Counted from the first letter of the stretch, positions 16,956 to 27,678 are shown. The stretch is 64,000 nucleotides of DNA from Idiomarina sp. (GCA_022565355.1 JAIUMU010000001.1:806001-870000); one strand, 5' to 3'. Notes: generated by a model from the letters alone, not told the origin. Numbers and translations: made by a program.

Positions 16956-17383
16956 CACTGTACCCCCCCCTGTTCAGGGAGGTAATCAATAACTGCGGTG
17001 TGATTTGCGTGCAGTGCAATACGCAGCTGATAAGGGGTGATTAGCATTTCCAACAGTTCATCCCAGCTTGCCGCCTGCATTCTATAATGGGTAGGCCAAT
17101 AATGGCCATGAGCCGTACGCCAAATAAAGTTTTGGATTTGCCAATGTTCTTTGAGCAGAGATTCAAGCTGGGGCTTCAATAGGCCCGGTGTGAGGTTGAA
17201 CGTTACCAATTCATAATGAGTTTGCTCAGGTGGCGCACTCACGCGCTGTGCGAACAGGGTGGCTTCAACGGGAAGGTTTAGCGGTGGACAAGGTGGCAGC
17301 TCTGTAGCAGAAACAGAAACTGAAATAACACTTAAAAAAATAATAGCGGCCGTAGCCGAAATCGCCAAACGATTCGGATGCAT
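16955..17383 (-). CDS. pilL: PilL/TcpQ-like periplasmic protein, first gene of the type IVb pilus operon
   Basis: A 142-residue exported protein with a signal peptide of about 26 residues ending SVSVSA. The C-terminal 80 residues (TPGLLKPQLESLLKEHWQ onward) look like the TcpQ/PilL C-terminal domain that helps secretin localisation or stability. A longer frame begins inside the topA-side hairpin, but ATG 17383 has AAGGAG seven bases upstream and places the signal peptide correctly. The last codons run through a G8 tract immediately before the secretin start. The symbol is by analogy with the R64 cluster; R64 PilL is longer. Confidence 0.65.
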   Translation of the reverse strand: MHPNRLAISATAAIIFLSVISVSVSATELPPCPPLNLPVEATLFAQRVSAPPEQTHYELVTFNLTPGLLKPQLESLLKEHWQIQNFIWRTAHGHYWPTHYRMQAASWDELLEMLITPYQLRIALHANHTAVIDYLPEQGGVQ

Positions 17384-17401
17384 TGCAAACTCCTTTTGCA
17401 C

Positions 17402-17427
17402 AAACGCCAACATCCTGTTGGCGTTTT
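17402..17427 (-). terminator. Hairpin between topA and the pilus operon
   Basis: A perfect nine-base-pair stem (AACGCCAAC and GTTGGCGTT) with loop ATCCT. On the minus strand only three U follow, so topA termination would be partial, and read-through into the pilus operon is possible. On the plus strand four U follow. Confidence 0.6.
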
Positions 17428-17468
17428 AATTATAGTTTTAAACTATCTACGTGCTTAACTTGCTGTGC

Positions 17469-20180
17469 CTACGCTTTCTTCTTTGCACGTTTTTTAACCA
17501 CGTTCTTGGTTGTTTTGCTCACTGCTTTTTTGGTGACCTTTTTGCTGCTAGAAGCGCTTTTGCCCTCTTCCACAACCCAGCTACCATTCTCATAGTGTGC
17601 TTGCCAACCCGTTGCTTTGCCATTTTCTTCGGTCATAACGTACTGTTTTTTATTTTTCCGGCTATACCGAACCACCGCATCCCGCCCATCTTTATCTTCG
17701 GCAGGTGCCGCAGCAAGATAATGGAACTTCTCCGGTAAGCGATCTTTAAAGCGCTGCAATTCTTTCACTGTTACCGCGCGGGTTTCCCGAGATCTTGGGA
17801 AGGTGCTTGCCGACATAAAAATACCTGATGCCCCATCACGCAACACAAAGTACGCATCTGATTGCTCACAAGGTAATTCCGGCAAGTGCACTGGGTCTTC
17901 CCGAGGTGGCGCCGCTTCACCGCTTTTTAATAGTTTGCGCGTGTTCTTACACTCATCATTAGTACAACCAAAATACTTACCAAAGCGGCCTGATTTTAAT
18001 TGCATATCACTACCGCAACGATCGCATTCAATCAATGGGCCATCATAACCCTTAATTTTAAATGTGCCCTTTTCGATCAGATAGCCATCACACACCGGAT
18101 TATTACCACAAACATGTAATTTGCGGTCTTTATCAAGTAGATACGAATCCATGGCCGTGCCACATTTCTCGCAGCGCTTTTTCGCACGTAAAGCTAATGC
18201 TTCCGCCTCACCATCATCGTCTTCAGAAACTTTTACAGCTTCTTCACCAGACACCAGATTAAGGGTTTGCGTACAACGTTCTTTGGGAGGCAAATTGTAT
18301 CCGGAACAGCCGAGGAATACTCCAGTGGAGGCCGTGCGAATACCCATATTGCGGCCACATTTCGGACATTCAATATCAGTTTCAACCATTTGATTAGCAC
18401 GCATGCCGCCCGCCTCTTCAGGCTCTTCTGCGGCTTCCAAGCGATCTTTAAATTCGTGATAGAACTCGTCTAGCGCCGTTTTCCAATCTTGCTTGCCTTC
18501 GGCGATATCATCTAAACGCTGTTCCATCTCAGCGGTGAAGTTGTAACTCATTAAATCTTTGAAGTTTTCAGTGAGCCGATCGGTTACGATCTCACCCATT
18601 TTCTCAGCATAAAAACGTCTACTATCCACGCGAACATAACCACGATCTTGAATCGTGGAAATAATCGAAGCATAGGTTGATGGACGGCCGATACCGCGCT
18701 TCTCAAGTTCCTTCACTAATGAAGCTTCGCCAAAACGTGCTGGCGGCTTAGTGAAATGCTGCTGTGGATCAAGCGCAACGAGTGCGAGCTCCGCCCCTTT
18801 TTGCAAATCTGGTAATGGAGTATCTTCGGCACCTTTGCGGCTCATTGGCGGTTGCACGCGTGTCCAACCATCGAAACGCATCACTCTGCCGCGCGCTTTC
18901 AACTCATAATCATCTGCTTGCACAGTGATAGTAGTGGCATCATATTTTGCTGGCATCATCTGGCAGGCAACAAACTGGCGCCAAATCAGCTCGTACAAGC
19001 GCTCTGCATCGCGCTCCATGCCATTTAACTTGTTAGAACGAACATTCACATCAGATGGACGAATCGCCTCGTGAGCTTCTTGTGCGTTCGATTTTGAGCC
19101 ATAGAAATTGGGTTTTTCTGGCAAGTAGGGTTTGCCGTACTCTTTCTCGATAAAATTACGCAATCCACTTAATGCATCTTGGCTTAAGTGAGTTGAATCG
19201 GTTCGCATGTAAGTAATGTAGCCTGCTTCGTATAATCGCTGCGCCATCATCATGGTTTTCTTCACGCCAAATCCTAAGCGCGTACTGGCAGCTTGTTGCA
19301 GGGTAGAGGTAATGAAAGGTGCCGAAGCTCGGCTAGACGTTGGCTTATCTTCTCGATCAGCAACCGTATAACGAGCATTTTCTAATGCCGCAACCGCAGC
19401 CATCGCTTGCGCTTCATTTACCGGTTTGAATGCGGCTCCCTTATGCCGAGCAACAGCAAACCGCACTTGATCTTGCTGTGCCGCTAGATCAGCATGAATG
19501 TCCCAAAACTCTTCCGGAACAAAGGCTTTAATTTCTCGCTCACGCTCTACTACTAAGCGCACAGCTACCGATTGCACACGCCCAGCGGAAAGACCGCGAG
19601 CTACCTTTTTCCATAGTAAAGGGGAAAGCATGAAACCAACAACCCGGTCTAGAAAGCGGCGTGTTTGCTGCGCATTAACGCGGGAAATGTTTAATTCTGC
19701 TGGTTCCGAAAATGCCTGTTGGATTGCTTTTTTGGTAATTTCGTTAAATACCACTCGTTGATAACGATCGTCGCTGCCACCAATCAGTTCACGCAAGTGC
19801 CATGCAATCGCTTCCCCTTCGCGGTCTAAATCCGTTGCGAGATAAACGCGATCGGCTTTCTTGGCTAAGCTTTGTAACTCCTTCACTACCTTTTCTTTGC
19901 CCGGCAACACTTCGTAATGCGGCTCCCAGCCATGTTCAGGATCGATTCCCATGCGTGATACTAAGTTCTGATAATCACGCCTTTGTTTATACTTTGCTTT
20001 TTCCTCAGCCGACATATTACGCACTTCAGAAGGCGATTTCGTAGGGGCCTTACTGCCGCTTTTGGTTGGCAAGTCTCGAACATGACCAACACTCGATTTC
20101 ACAATGAAATCGGAGCCAAGGTATTTATTGATCGTTTTCGCTTTTGCGGGGGATTCGACAATTACTAGCGCTTTACCCAT
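17469..20180 (-). CDS. topA: DNA topoisomerase I
   Basis: A type IA topoisomerase of 903 residues that relaxes negatively supercoiled DNA. The TOPRIM domain opens with [13 protein letters not shown], and acidic [12 protein letters not shown] lies near residue 117. The catalytic tyrosine sits in [15 protein letters not shown] near 325, and [12 protein letters not shown] near 505. Three C-terminal zinc modules follow (CPKCGRN..., CEKCGTA..., CDRCGSD..., about 605-755), then a topoisomerase C-terminal repeat region and a Lys-rich tail. The length is slightly above the E. coli enzyme. It has its own promoter (20238-20266). Confidence 0.98.
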   Translation of the reverse strand: MGKALVIVESPAKAKTINKYLGSDFIVKSSVGHVRDLPTKSGSKAPTKSPSEVRNMSAEEKAKYKQRRDYQNLVSRMGIDPEHGWEPHYEVLPGKEKVVKELQSLAKKADRVYLATDLDREGEAIAWHLRELIGGSDDRYQRVVFNEITKKAIQQAFSEPAELNISRVNAQQTRRFLDRVVGFMLSPLLWKKVARGLSAGRVQSVAVRLVVEREREIKAFVPEEFWDIHADLAAQQDQVRFAVARHKGAAFKPVNEAQAMAAVAALENARYTVADREDKPTSSRASAPFITSTLQQAASTRLGFGVKKTMMMAQRLYEAGYITYMRTDSTHLSQDALSGLRNFIEKEYGKPYLPEKPNFYGSKSNAQEAHEAIRPSDVNVRSNKLNGMERDAERLYELIWRQFVACQMMPAKYDATTITVQADDYELKARGRVMRFDGWTRVQPPMSRKGAEDTPLPDLQKGAELALVALDPQQHFTKPPARFGEASLVKELEKRGIGRPSTYASIISTIQDRGYVRVDSRRFYAEKMGEIVTDRLTENFKDLMSYNFTAEMEQRLDDIAEGKQDWKTALDEFYHEFKDRLEAAEEPEEAGGMRANQMVETDIECPKCGRNMGIRTASTGVFLGCSGYNLPPKERCTQTLNLVSGEEAVKVSEDDDGEAEALALRAKKRCEKCGTAMDSYLLDKDRKLHVCGNNPVCDGYLIEKGTFKIKGYDGPLIECDRCGSDMQLKSGRFGKYFGCTNDECKNTRKLLKSGEAAPPREDPVHLPELPCEQSDAYFVLRDGASGIFMSASTFPRSRETRAVTVKELQRFKDRLPEKFHYLAAAPAEDKDGRDAVVRYSRKNKKQYVMTEENGKATGWQAHYENGSWVVEEGKSASSSKKVTKKAVSKTTKNVVKKRAKKKA

Positions 20181-20237
20181 GAAGTCGGTTATCTCTTTTT
20201 TTTATGCTGCAAATGATTAGATACGTAATTCGGCTTC

Positions 20238-20266
20238 TGTATAAACCTTCAAACACAATATTTCAA
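20238..20266 (-). promoter_or_regulatory. Likely topA promoter
   Basis: On the minus strand TTGAAA (20261-20266) lies 17 bases upstream of TATACA (20238-20243), about 60 bases before the topA ATG. Confidence 0.6.
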
Positions 20267-20488
20267 GAACTCTGCGCAATTCACTTACAAAATGCTTTGG
20301 CAAACATACGCCAAAACGGTGCAAAACGATTACTGGTAAGCAAATCCACAGTAGCTTCCTTTTTTTAAGATATATAGGGAATGGCGACAAGAAACAACCC
20401 ACAATCGTGAAACAGCTTAAAAACAAACTGAAACTGCATACTTAAGCAAAACCCCATAAAACTCGGCAAGACCCTCACCAAGACAGGC

Positions 20489-20516
20489 TTTCAACCTGGC
20501 CAAGGATGCGTATAAT
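20489..20516 (+). promoter_or_regulatory. Likely astB promoter
   Basis: TTTCAA (20489-20494) is followed after 16 bases by a perfect TATAAT (20511-20516), placing transcription start about 50 bases before the astB ATG. Confidence 0.6.
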
Positions 20517-20572
20517 GGCCACATTCTCAGCACCAAGTAATACCAAAAAATATCAGGGAGCGTTCAATACCC

Positions 20573-21910
20573 ATGCAACATTTTGAAGTGAATTTTGACG
20601 GTTTAGTTGGCCCAACCCACAATTATGCAGGCCTTTCATTCGGTAACGTTGCCTCATTGAGCAATGCCAAAAGTAGTTCCAGCCCAAAATCAGCTGCGAA
20701 GCAAGGGCTTGCCAAAATGAAAGCGTTGCAAGAAATGGGCATGGTTCAGGGCGTACTAGCACCGCAAGAGCGCCCCGATATTTATGCACTTCGCCGGCTT
20801 GGTTTTCAGGGCAGCAACGAGCAAGTATTACGCAAGGCAGCCGCGGAAGCGCCTGCTATTTTCCGGGCCTGCTGCTCCGCCTCAAGTATGTGGACCGCTA
20901 ATGCAGCAACTGTATCACCAAGTGCAGATACCATGAGTGGCCGTGTCCACTTTACACCAGCTAACTTAACCAATAAATTCCATCGCTCCCTAGAGCCGCA
21001 AACAACAGGCCGTATTTTGCAGGCCATGTTTGCCAACTCACGCTACTTTGAGCACCATCAACATTTGCCAGACAATGAACACTTTGGTGATGAGGGTGCC
21101 GCGAATCACACGCGGTTTTGCAATGACTATGGCAACGCTGGCGTAGAGCTATTTGTATACGGCCGCTACGCTTTTGATAGTAGTAAGCCAGCACCACAAC
21201 AATACCCTGCGCGGCAAACCTACGAAGCTTCGGCAGCCATTGCTCGCTTGCATGGTCTTAGTGATGAGAATGTTGTGTTTATGCAACAAAATCCCGCCGT
21301 AATTGATCAAGGTGTATTCCATAACGACGTAATTGCAGTAGGAAATCAAAACGTGATGTTCTACCACGAACAAGCGTTTTTGAATGAGCAGCAAGGTTTC
21401 GCGGAACTTGAAGCAAAGCTTGGCCAACCAATGCACTTCATTAAGGTGCCAACCAGTGCTGTAAGTGTTGAAGATGCAGTGAAAACCTATTTATTTAATA
21501 CCCAATTAATTACTCTTAAACCCGGCCACATGATTATTATTGCGCCTACAGAGTGTGAAGAACACCCGGGAGTAAAAGCATACTTAGAGAGCCTAATCGC
21601 CGGTAATACGCCGATTAAAGATGTGCGTTTCTTTGACGTAAAACAAAGTATGCGTAACGGTGGTGGCCCTGCTTGTTTAAGATTACGAGTTGCCCTTAAT
21701 GATCAAGAATTAGCTGCCGTGAATCCGCATGTAATTCTTACCGATGCGTTGTTCTCGCGCTTAAATCAATGGGTTGATAAACACTACCGTGATGAACTTT
21801 CCATCGATGATCTCATTGATCCGAGCTTACTTGATGAATCACGCACCGCACTTGATGAATTAACGCAGATTTTGCACTTAGGATCGGTATATCCGTTTCA
21901 ACAGGATTAA
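20573..21910 (+). CDS. astB: N-succinylarginine dihydrolase
   Basis: AstB hydrolyses N2-succinylarginine to succinylornithine, CO2 and two ammonia, the second step of the arginine succinyltransferase catabolic pathway. The 445 residues match the family length. Family motifs are [17 protein letters not shown] at the N-terminus, [14 protein letters not shown] near 105-118 and [11 protein letters not shown] near 174-184. The catalytic Cys lies in [12 protein letters not shown] near 362-373. The other ast genes are not in this window, so astB stands alone here. A strong terminator follows. Confidence 0.97.
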   Translation: MQHFEVNFDGLVGPTHNYAGLSFGNVASLSNAKSSSSPKSAAKQGLAKMKALQEMGMVQGVLAPQERPDIYALRRLGFQGSNEQVLRKAAAEAPAIFRACCSASSMWTANAATVSPSADTMSGRVHFTPANLTNKFHRSLEPQTTGRILQAMFANSRYFEHHQHLPDNEHFGDEGAANHTRFCNDYGNAGVELFVYGRYAFDSSKPAPQQYPARQTYEASAAIARLHGLSDENVVFMQQNPAVIDQGVFHNDVIAVGNQNVMFYHEQAFLNEQQGFAELEAKLGQPMHFIKVPTSAVSVEDAVKTYLFNTQLITLKPGHMIIIAPTECEEHPGVKAYLESLIAGNTPIKDVRFFDVKQSMRNGGGPACLRLRVALNDQELAAVNPHVILTDALFSRLNQWVDKHYRDELSIDDLIDPSLLDESRTALDELTQILHLGSVYPFQQD

Positions 21911-21919
21911 GACTTCCAT

Positions 21920-21951
21920 AAAAAAACCGGGCGTTGGCCCGGTTTTTTTTT
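21920..21951 (+). terminator. Bidirectional terminator between astB and the TraB/GumN gene
   Basis: Stem CCGGGC/GCCCGG with loop GTTG, flanked by seven A on the left and nine T on the right, so it can serve both converging genes. Confidence 0.92.
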
Positions 21952-21967
21952 ACTCTAACAATGCTAT

Positions 21968-22828
21968 TCACTGTGCAGCTGTAGAGTAGTTTTTAATTTC
22001 TGCACCAGCATCATGGAACAACTGCAATAAGCCAAACTCATCACCCAAGTGAGCTGCGCCCACCGCAATCATACGAGTAGCCGAATCAGTTTCATCTAAC
22101 ATCGTTTGCAGCTTCGCAAACCAAGCCAGATTACGCTGCCATAGTAGCGCATCAAGCTGGCGTTCATTCATACTCTCACGCACCAGCAGCATGAGTTCTT
22201 GTATATCCCCAGCGCGCCAGGCATCCGCCAACACAGCGATCTCCGCTGCTCCGTTGTGCAGTGATTCCAGTAATTCTTCAATCGCTTCGGCAACGGATTG
22301 TTCACTACCAGTTCGCAACGCATCAATTTGATCTTGTGCTGTTTCAAAGCCAAACATAGGTGTGTTCTGCGCACCCGCCCATTGCATGAGTTGTGCTTCC
22401 GAACCATATTCAACATCGAAGCCTTCGGTTAACGCTAATTGCATTAACACCATAATCTCCATTAGCCATGGTTCCAGATTATTAAAGGCGCCAGCTACAA
22501 TGCCATGCTCCGATAAGGTAGTTTCAAAGCGCTGCCATAGCTCAGGCTCAACCTGAGACGATAAAGTGGTAGCAGATGCACCCTGCTGAAAAAGTAACAG
22601 CGCAGCGCGTTGTAGCTCCTCTGGTGAGAGTTCAAACCACACTTCTTCACTCTCGCTAAAAGCTTGCTCACTCTGCTTGGATAATTGCATATCGGGCTCA
22701 CCAATATGAATGGTTCCAAGCACCCACCATGTTTGTTCACCATAACTCACCTTATACAGAACCTCTGCATAAGTAGGTGTGCTAAATAGAACAACTAGGA
22801 GTACAGCAAATGCTTTCACGAAACCCAT
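21968..22828 (-). CDS. TraB/GumN (TIKI) family protein, putative secreted metalloprotease-like
   Basis: A 286-residue protein with a signal peptide (about 21 residues, ending TYAE). Family landmarks are LGTIHIGEPD near residues 37-46, the N-terminal histidine motif, and GAAHLGDEFGLLQL near 258-271. Both match the paired GxxH motifs of the TraB/GumN/TIKI superfamily, some of whose members are metal-dependent proteases. Its role in bacteria is not established, and the name does not imply conjugation. It overlaps the purF stop by one base (TAATG), so it is translationally coupled to purF. Confidence 0.85.
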   Translation of the reverse strand: MGFVKAFAVLLVVLFSTPTYAEVLYKVSYGEQTWWVLGTIHIGEPDMQLSKQSEQAFSESEEVWFELSPEELQRAALLLFQQGASATTLSSQVEPELWQRFETTLSEHGIVAGAFNNLEPWLMEIMVLMQLALTEGFDVEYGSEAQLMQWAGAQNTPMFGFETAQDQIDALRTGSEQSVAEAIEELLESLHNGAAEIAVLADAWRAGDIQELMLLVRESMNERQLDALLWQRNLAWFAKLQTMLDETDSATRMIAVGAAHLGDEFGLLQLFHDAGAEIKNYSTAAQ

Positions 22829-24339
22829 TAATCGCCCTCGTTGTAGAGCTCAGGATTGGTACTCTCTTGATCATCTTCCGCTCTTGCCGTGTCGTTTCGT
22901 GCTGCATCGAGCCGATCGAGATACGCTTGGTTAATATCACCCGTTACATATACGCCATTGAATACCGATGTTTCGAATTCTTTAATGTTAGGGTTTTCTG
23001 AAGCTACTGCGACAATTAAATCGCTCAGCTCCTGATAAATAAGGCCATCTGCTTTAATAATCGCCGATATTTCATCTACTTCTCTGCCATAGCCAATTAA
23101 TTCATTCGCGCTTGGCATATCAATACCAAACACATTTGGATAACGAATTTCCGGCGCCGCAGAAGCAAAGTAAACTTTGTTCGCACCTGCTTCACGCGCC
23201 ATTTCAATAATTTGTTCAGATGTAGTGCCGCGTACAATAGAATCGTCAACCAGCAACACATTCTTACCCTTAAACTCTGCACCAATCGCATTCAGTTTAC
23301 GGCGCACTGATTTGCGACGTTGGGTTTGCCCAGGCATGATAAACGTGCGGCCGATGTAGCGGTTTTTAACAAAGCCTTGGCGGTAGGGAATGTTCAATAC
23401 GCGAGACATTTCTAGCGCGATATCACAGGCTGTTTCCGGAATAGGAATGATCACATCGATATCTAAATGAGCAAAATCACGTTGGATTTTTTCGCCCAAC
23501 TTACGGCCCATATTTATTCGGCTTGCGTACACAGAAACACCATCAATAAATGAATCTGGACGAGCAAAATATACATATTCAAAAATACAAGGGTTATGCA
23601 CTGGATTCGCTGCACATTGCTGGCTATAAAACTCACCTTCTTCAGTAATATAAATGGCCTCGCCCGGCTCTACATCGCGTTCGTACTTGAAGCCAGTACC
23701 ATCAATGGCCACACTTTCTGAGGCCACCATATATTCAGTGCCTTGCGGTGTTTCCCGCTTACCGAGCGCCAGTGGCCGAATGCCATGCGGATCACGGAAT
23801 GCTACCAGCCCGTGGCCAATAATTACGGCCACAACGCCATAGGCACCGCGTACTTGTTCATGAACGCGGCTAATCGCACCAAACACGTCATCTTTGCTCA
23901 ATTCAAGCTGCTTGGTTTCCATGAGCTCATAAGCAAAAATATTCAGTAATATCTCTGAGTCTGATGAGGTATTAATGTGCCGGCGGGCTTTCTCGAACAA
24001 TGCCGCCTGCAGCTCTTCAGCATTGGTAAGATTACCGTTATGCGCCATGGCAATACCAAACGGCGAATTTACGTAGAACGGTTGCGCTTCAGCAGAACTG
24101 CTAGTTCCGGCCGTTGGATAGCGCACGTGGCCAATGCCCATATTACCGCTCAAACGACGCATGTGGCGCGTATGAAAAACATCACGCACCAGGCCGTTCG
24201 ATTTACGTAGGCGCAGCGTTTGGCCATCAATCGTCATGATACCTGCAGCATCTTGTCCCCGATGCTGCAGCATCGTCAAACCATCGTAGAGCGCTTGATT
24301 AATTGGTTGATTCCCTACGATCCCGACAACACCACACAT
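22828..24339 (-). CDS. purF: Amidophosphoribosyltransferase
   Basis: PurF makes 5-phosphoribosylamine from PRPP and glutamine, the committed step of purine synthesis. At 503 residues it is normal length. The N-terminal nucleophile Cys2 (MCGVVGIVG) opens the class II glutaminase domain, with GHVRYPTAG near 70-78 and AHNGNL near 99. The phosphoribosyltransferase domain has the PRPP loop [14 protein letters not shown] near 362-375. The cvpA-purF order is as in E. coli. Confidence 0.98.
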   Translation of the reverse strand: MCGVVGIVGNQPINQALYDGLTMLQHRGQDAAGIMTIDGQTLRLRKSNGLVRDVFHTRHMRRLSGNMGIGHVRYPTAGTSSSAEAQPFYVNSPFGIAMAHNGNLTNAEELQAALFEKARRHINTSSDSEILLNIFAYELMETKQLELSKDDVFGAISRVHEQVRGAYGVVAVIIGHGLVAFRDPHGIRPLALGKRETPQGTEYMVASESVAIDGTGFKYERDVEPGEAIYITEEGEFYSQQCAANPVHNPCIFEYVYFARPDSFIDGVSVYASRINMGRKLGEKIQRDFAHLDIDVIIPIPETACDIALEMSRVLNIPYRQGFVKNRYIGRTFIMPGQTQRRKSVRRKLNAIGAEFKGKNVLLVDDSIVRGTTSEQIIEMAREAGANKVYFASAAPEIRYPNVFGIDMPSANELIGYGREVDEISAIIKADGLIYQELSDLIVAVASENPNIKEFETSVFNGVYVTGDINQAYLDRLDAARNDTARAEDDQESTNPELYNEGD

Positions 24340-24357
24340 GCTAAACCCTCTTGATAT

Positions 24358-24846
24358 TTACTCCGGCTGTAAAAAGCTCGAAGTATTTTGCAAATAGTCA
24401 AAGAACCACTGAATATAAATACTGAAATGCGGAATTAATGTTGAATTGGCCCACCATTCATTTTGGGCGATGGGCGTAAAAGAATCGGCAAAAAATAGCA
24501 AAGCACTTACGATCAGCACGCCGCGTAAGGCGCCAAAGATTGAGCCCAACACACGATCTGTTCCGGTTAAGCCAGTTTTTTCAACCAACTGCCCCATTAC
24601 GTAGGTAACGAGAGCGCCGACAATGAGCGTGGCTACAAATAGAATGGCAACGGCTACACCGTTACGAACCATCATGTCGTCGATACCGGAGAGGTGCACA
24701 CCGAGGTTTGCATAAAATTGGCTAGCGATAAAAAAGGCAGCGATCCACACGCCCAAGGAAAGCGCTTCACGAACGAAACCGCGCACGAGGCTAACTAAGA
24801 TAGAGAGTGCTATCAAAGCTAAAATTGCGTAATCAATCCATTCCAT
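24358..24846 (-). CDS. cvpA: CvpA family inner-membrane protein
   Basis: A 162-residue membrane protein with four hydrophobic segments (about residues 5-25, 29-50, 66-90 and 105-125). The N-terminus MEWIDYAILALIALS and the segment GFVREALSLGVWIAAF are characteristic of CvpA, known in E. coli for colicin V production and envelope stress resistance. An in-frame GTG lies three codons upstream, but the ATG at 24846 matches the family N-terminus. It precedes purF by 18 bases. Confidence 0.93.
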   Translation of the reverse strand: MEWIDYAILALIALSILVSLVRGFVREALSLGVWIAAFFIASQFYANLGVHLSGIDDMMVRNGVAVAILFVATLIVGALVTYVMGQLVEKTGLTGTDRVLGSIFGALRGVLIVSALLFFADSFTPIAQNEWWANSTLIPHFSIYIQWFFDYLQNTSSFLQPE

Positions 24847-24925
24847 ATTATTCACCCGAATGGCAGGAATTTGCGCGGCATTCTATCAGAAACACAACGT
24901 ATTTGTCCGCAGTTAATTTCGCCAA

Positions 24926-25492
24926 TTACTGCTCCGCTGGTCGATATTCAACAACTCTGCCGCTTAAGCCTGATAGCTCTTGCAACTCGGCTAGTTGGCG
25001 CTGTAATTTATCGGCATCTACATCGGGCCCTACCATCAACAGCGTAAGCGGATCACCACTGCTATTGAGTGCTTTGCGGCTATACGCTGGGTAACCTGCG
25101 CTACGTAACTCGGTAACAATTTCAGCTACTCGCTCAGCGTTGCGAAAAGCGCCTAACTGAATCACCCAGCCCTCGCTCAACTCTTGTGGAGAGCTTTCGC
25201 TTGTGGCTACTGGTGCGCTGGTATTCTCGGGGGCTACGGATGCTTCTTGTGGTTCTTGCACTTGAAACGCATCCTCGTCGATAACAATCGCATTTCGCTC
25301 TGAGCGTTCACGGAAATCGCTAGGGAAATCTGGATATTGGATTTCGGATTCAGAAGCAGGCCGTAATGGGCTCACCTGAAAATCTTCCTCGGGCACGTAA
25401 TTCTTTCCCGATAATAAATCAGGAAGAATAATTACAGCCAAGGCAAACACAATTAAGGTACCAATAATTCGATTTTGTAATGCACTAGCCAC
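24926..25492 (-). CDS. dedD: SPOR-domain protein DedD-like
   Basis: A 188-residue bitopic inner-membrane protein with an N-terminal membrane anchor (about 9-25), an acidic low-complexity linker (about 30-105) and a C-terminal SPOR domain (about 108-185) opening GWVIQLGAFRNAERV. SPOR domains bind denuded glycan strands at the septum, and DedD helps constriction in E. coli. The gene order folC-dedD-cvpA is conserved. Confidence 0.92.
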   Translation of the reverse strand: MASALQNRIIGTLIVFALAVIILPDLLSGKNYVPEEDFQVSPLRPASESEIQYPDFPSDFRERSERNAIVIDEDAFQVQEPQEASVAPENTSAPVATSESSPQELSEGWVIQLGAFRNAERVAEIVTELRSAGYPAYSRKALNSSGDPLTLLMVGPDVDADKLQRQLAELQELSGLSGRVVEYRPAEQ

Positions 25493-25527
25493 TACGATTA
25501 CCCCTATTCACTACGCTTGCACTGTTA

Positions 25528-26790
25528 TTAACCTGCAGTAACAACATCCTGTACCGCTGCTACTGTTAAAAACGAACCAAAGCATACTATAACACTATCT
25601 TTGCTGGCGTCAGCTGTTGCCTGTGTAAACGCTTCGGCAGGAGTAGTAAATAATGTGCATTCACTTGCTGCTGGCAAGGCGCTAGCGAGTTGCTCTGCGC
25701 TAGCACCTCGCTCGCCTGATAGGCTCGCCAAATACCAATGCTTAATCAACCCTTGCAGGGCCGCTAGTGTGGCTTGGTGATCTTTATCTCTCAGCATGCC
25801 GCATACCGCATAAATAGATTGCTGTGGAAAGCGGATTGCCAACTCTTGCGCCAAATAGCTAGCCGCTTGCGGATTATGCGCAACATCAAGAATAACCGTA
25901 GGCGCACTTGCTACCTGTTGCATTCTGCCGGTTAATATTGCCGTTTGCAGACCTTTGATTACCTGCTCTCGAGTAATCGCTAATCCACTCATCTGCAAGG
26001 CTGCAAGAGCGGTGATTGCATTTACGAAAGGCAAGCTTGGCAACGGAAGGTTTTTCCAAGTATCAATTGGGCCAATAAAATCAAACTCGTGTGCACGCCT
26101 TTCAGCGGAAAAATCTTGATTCACGCAAGACAGTTGCGCACCGATTGATTTGGCATGCTTTAGTAATCGTTGGGGAGGCTCTGGTTCGCCGCATATTGCT
26201 GGCTTTGCGGTACGAAATATACCAGCTTTCTCAAAACCGATATCCTCGCGGTTATCGCCAAGAAACTCGATATGATCAATGCCTACGCTGGTAACAATCG
26301 CAACATCAGGTTCGATAACATTTACTGCATCTAATCGGCCACCTAAGCCAACTTCCAAAACAATAACTTGCGGCTGCAGCTGTTGGCACAACCAAATCGC
26401 TGCCAGCGTGCCAAACTCAAAATACGTTAAACTAATGCTACCGCGAGCTTGTTCAATCGCTTGAAACGCCCGTGCATGTTGTACCGCATTCAGTTCAGCA
26501 CCATTGAAGCGCACACGTTCTTCGTAACGATGGATATGCGGCGAAGTATAACAGGCCACCGAGTACCCGGCGGCACGTAAGATTTGTTCTAGGTAACGTA
26601 CTGTTGAGCCTTTACCATTGGTTCCAGCTACAGTGATCACTGTGGCCGAAGGGGTAAGCAGCTGAAGTTTTTCCGCAACCGCTTGCACGCGGCTTAAGCC
26701 CATATCAATCGGCCGATGGTGGATATTCTCGAGGTATTCAAGCCACTGCTGCAGGCTCCATTGAGCCTGCATTTCAGAAGTGATGTTCAA
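25528..26790 (-). CDS. folC: Bifunctional dihydrofolate / folylpolyglutamate synthase
   Basis: FolC adds glutamate to dihydropteroate and to folates. The 420 residues contain the P-loop VAGTNGKGSTV near residues 54-64, SPHIHRYEERVRFNG near 82-96, and VGLGGRLDAVNV near 147-158. The C-terminal Mur-ligase-like domain includes LDVAHNPQAA near 300-309. It lies nine bases after accD, as in the E. coli accD-folC order. Confidence 0.97.
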   Translation of the reverse strand: MNITSEMQAQWSLQQWLEYLENIHHRPIDMGLSRVQAVAEKLQLLTPSATVITVAGTNGKGSTVRYLEQILRAAGYSVACYTSPHIHRYEERVRFNGAELNAVQHARAFQAIEQARGSISLTYFEFGTLAAIWLCQQLQPQVIVLEVGLGGRLDAVNVIEPDVAIVTSVGIDHIEFLGDNREDIGFEKAGIFRTAKPAICGEPEPPQRLLKHAKSIGAQLSCVNQDFSAERRAHEFDFIGPIDTWKNLPLPSLPFVNAITALAALQMSGLAITREQVIKGLQTAILTGRMQQVASAPTVILDVAHNPQAASYLAQELAIRFPQQSIYAVCGMLRDKDHQATLAALQGLIKHWYLASLSGERGASAEQLASALPAASECTLFTTPAEAFTQATADASKDSVIVCFGSFLTVAAVQDVVTAG

Positions 26791-26799
26791 AGGTTACGC

Positions 26800-27678
26800 T
26801 CACTCTACTGGCGATTCTAGTTCCGCGTTTACCGTAGGAAGGTTTTGCAGTTTAGCGAGAATACCCGCCAACCGATCACGCATTTCGCGACGATCAACAA
26901 TCATGTCAATAGCGCCATGATCAAGCAGGAACTCCGCTCTTTGGAAGCCTGGTGGTAACGTTTCACGCACCGTTTGCTCAATTACACGCGGGCCCGCAAA
27001 ACCAATCAATGCATTTGGCTCAGCAACGTTAATATCGCCTAACATCGCCAAACTTGCAGAAACGCCACCCATGGTAGGATCGGTTAACACTGAAATGAAC
27101 GGAATACCTTCTTCACTCATTTTTGCCAGTGCGGCAGACGTTTTTGCCATTTGCATTAATGAAAGCAAGGCTTCTTGCATGCGCGCACCACCAGATGCAG
27201 AAAAGCACACCAATGGAATTTTTTGTTCCAAGCAAACTTCGGCAGCTTTCACAAAACGTGCGCCCACCACAGAGGCCATCGAACCACCCATAAATTTAAA
27301 TTCAAAGGCGGTAACACAAATTGGCATACCTTTAAGAGAGCCACTCATGGCTACTAAGGCATCTTTTTCACCGGTTTGCTTTTGCGCTGCGGTAAGGCGA
27401 TCTTTATACTTTTTGGTATCTTTAAACTTCAAGCGATCTTGCGGCTCAAGTTCGGCGCCCAGCTCTTGCCGGTTCTCAGCATCTAAAAATGCATCTAAGC
27501 GTTCACGGGCAGATAGCCGCATGTGATGGCCGCATTTCGGGCACACATGCAAATTACGCTCAAGATCGGCGCGGTATAAAATTGATTCGCAACCTTCACA
27601 TTTACTCCAAACTCCTTCTGGAATATTCTTCTTTTTACTTGATTGCGGTTTCGCAAGAATTCGTTCAATCCAGCTCAT
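26800..27678 (-). CDS. accD: Acetyl-CoA carboxylase carboxyltransferase subunit beta
   Basis: The beta subunit of the heterotetrameric carboxyltransferase that transfers carboxybiotin carboxylate to acetyl-CoA in fatty acid synthesis. It has 292 residues. The N-terminal zinc ribbon has four Cys (CEGC about 27-30, CPKC about 46-49). The crotonase-fold core has [22 protein letters not shown] and [12 protein letters not shown] spacer of about 110 bases separates it from truA upstream. Confidence 0.98.
   Translation of the reverse strand: MSWIERILAKPQSSKKKNIPEGVWSKCEGCESILYRADLERNLHVCPKCGHHMRLSARERLDAFLDAENRQELGAELEPQDRLKFKDTKKYKDRLTAAQKQTGEKDALVAMSGSLKGMPICVTAFEFKFMGGSMASVVGARFVKAAEVCLEQKIPLVCFSASGGARMQEALLSLMQMAKTSAALAKMSEEGIPFISVLTDPTMGGVSASLAMLGDINVAEPNALIGFAGPRVIEQTVRETLPPGFQRAEFLLDHGAIDMIVDRREMRDRLAGILAKLQNLPTVNAELESPVE

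Larger units (their letters stand above)
20181..20572. other. Divergent intergenic region between topA and astB
   Basis: This spacer of about 390 bases holds the topA promoter on the minus strand and the astB promoter on the plus strand. It also contains an imperfect ArgR-box-like sequence at 20435-20448. I see no coding frame with a family match and no RNA gene; the short minus-strand frame inside is not supported. Confidence 0.5.

Noticed and set aside
8684..17383. MSHA pilus or type II secretion locus
   Set aside because: The order secretin lipoprotein, PilO2-like, PilP, ATPase, platform, PilS, PilV-like fits R64-type type IVb clusters. MSHA-specific genes (mshI-mshQ pattern) and the gspC-M set are absent.
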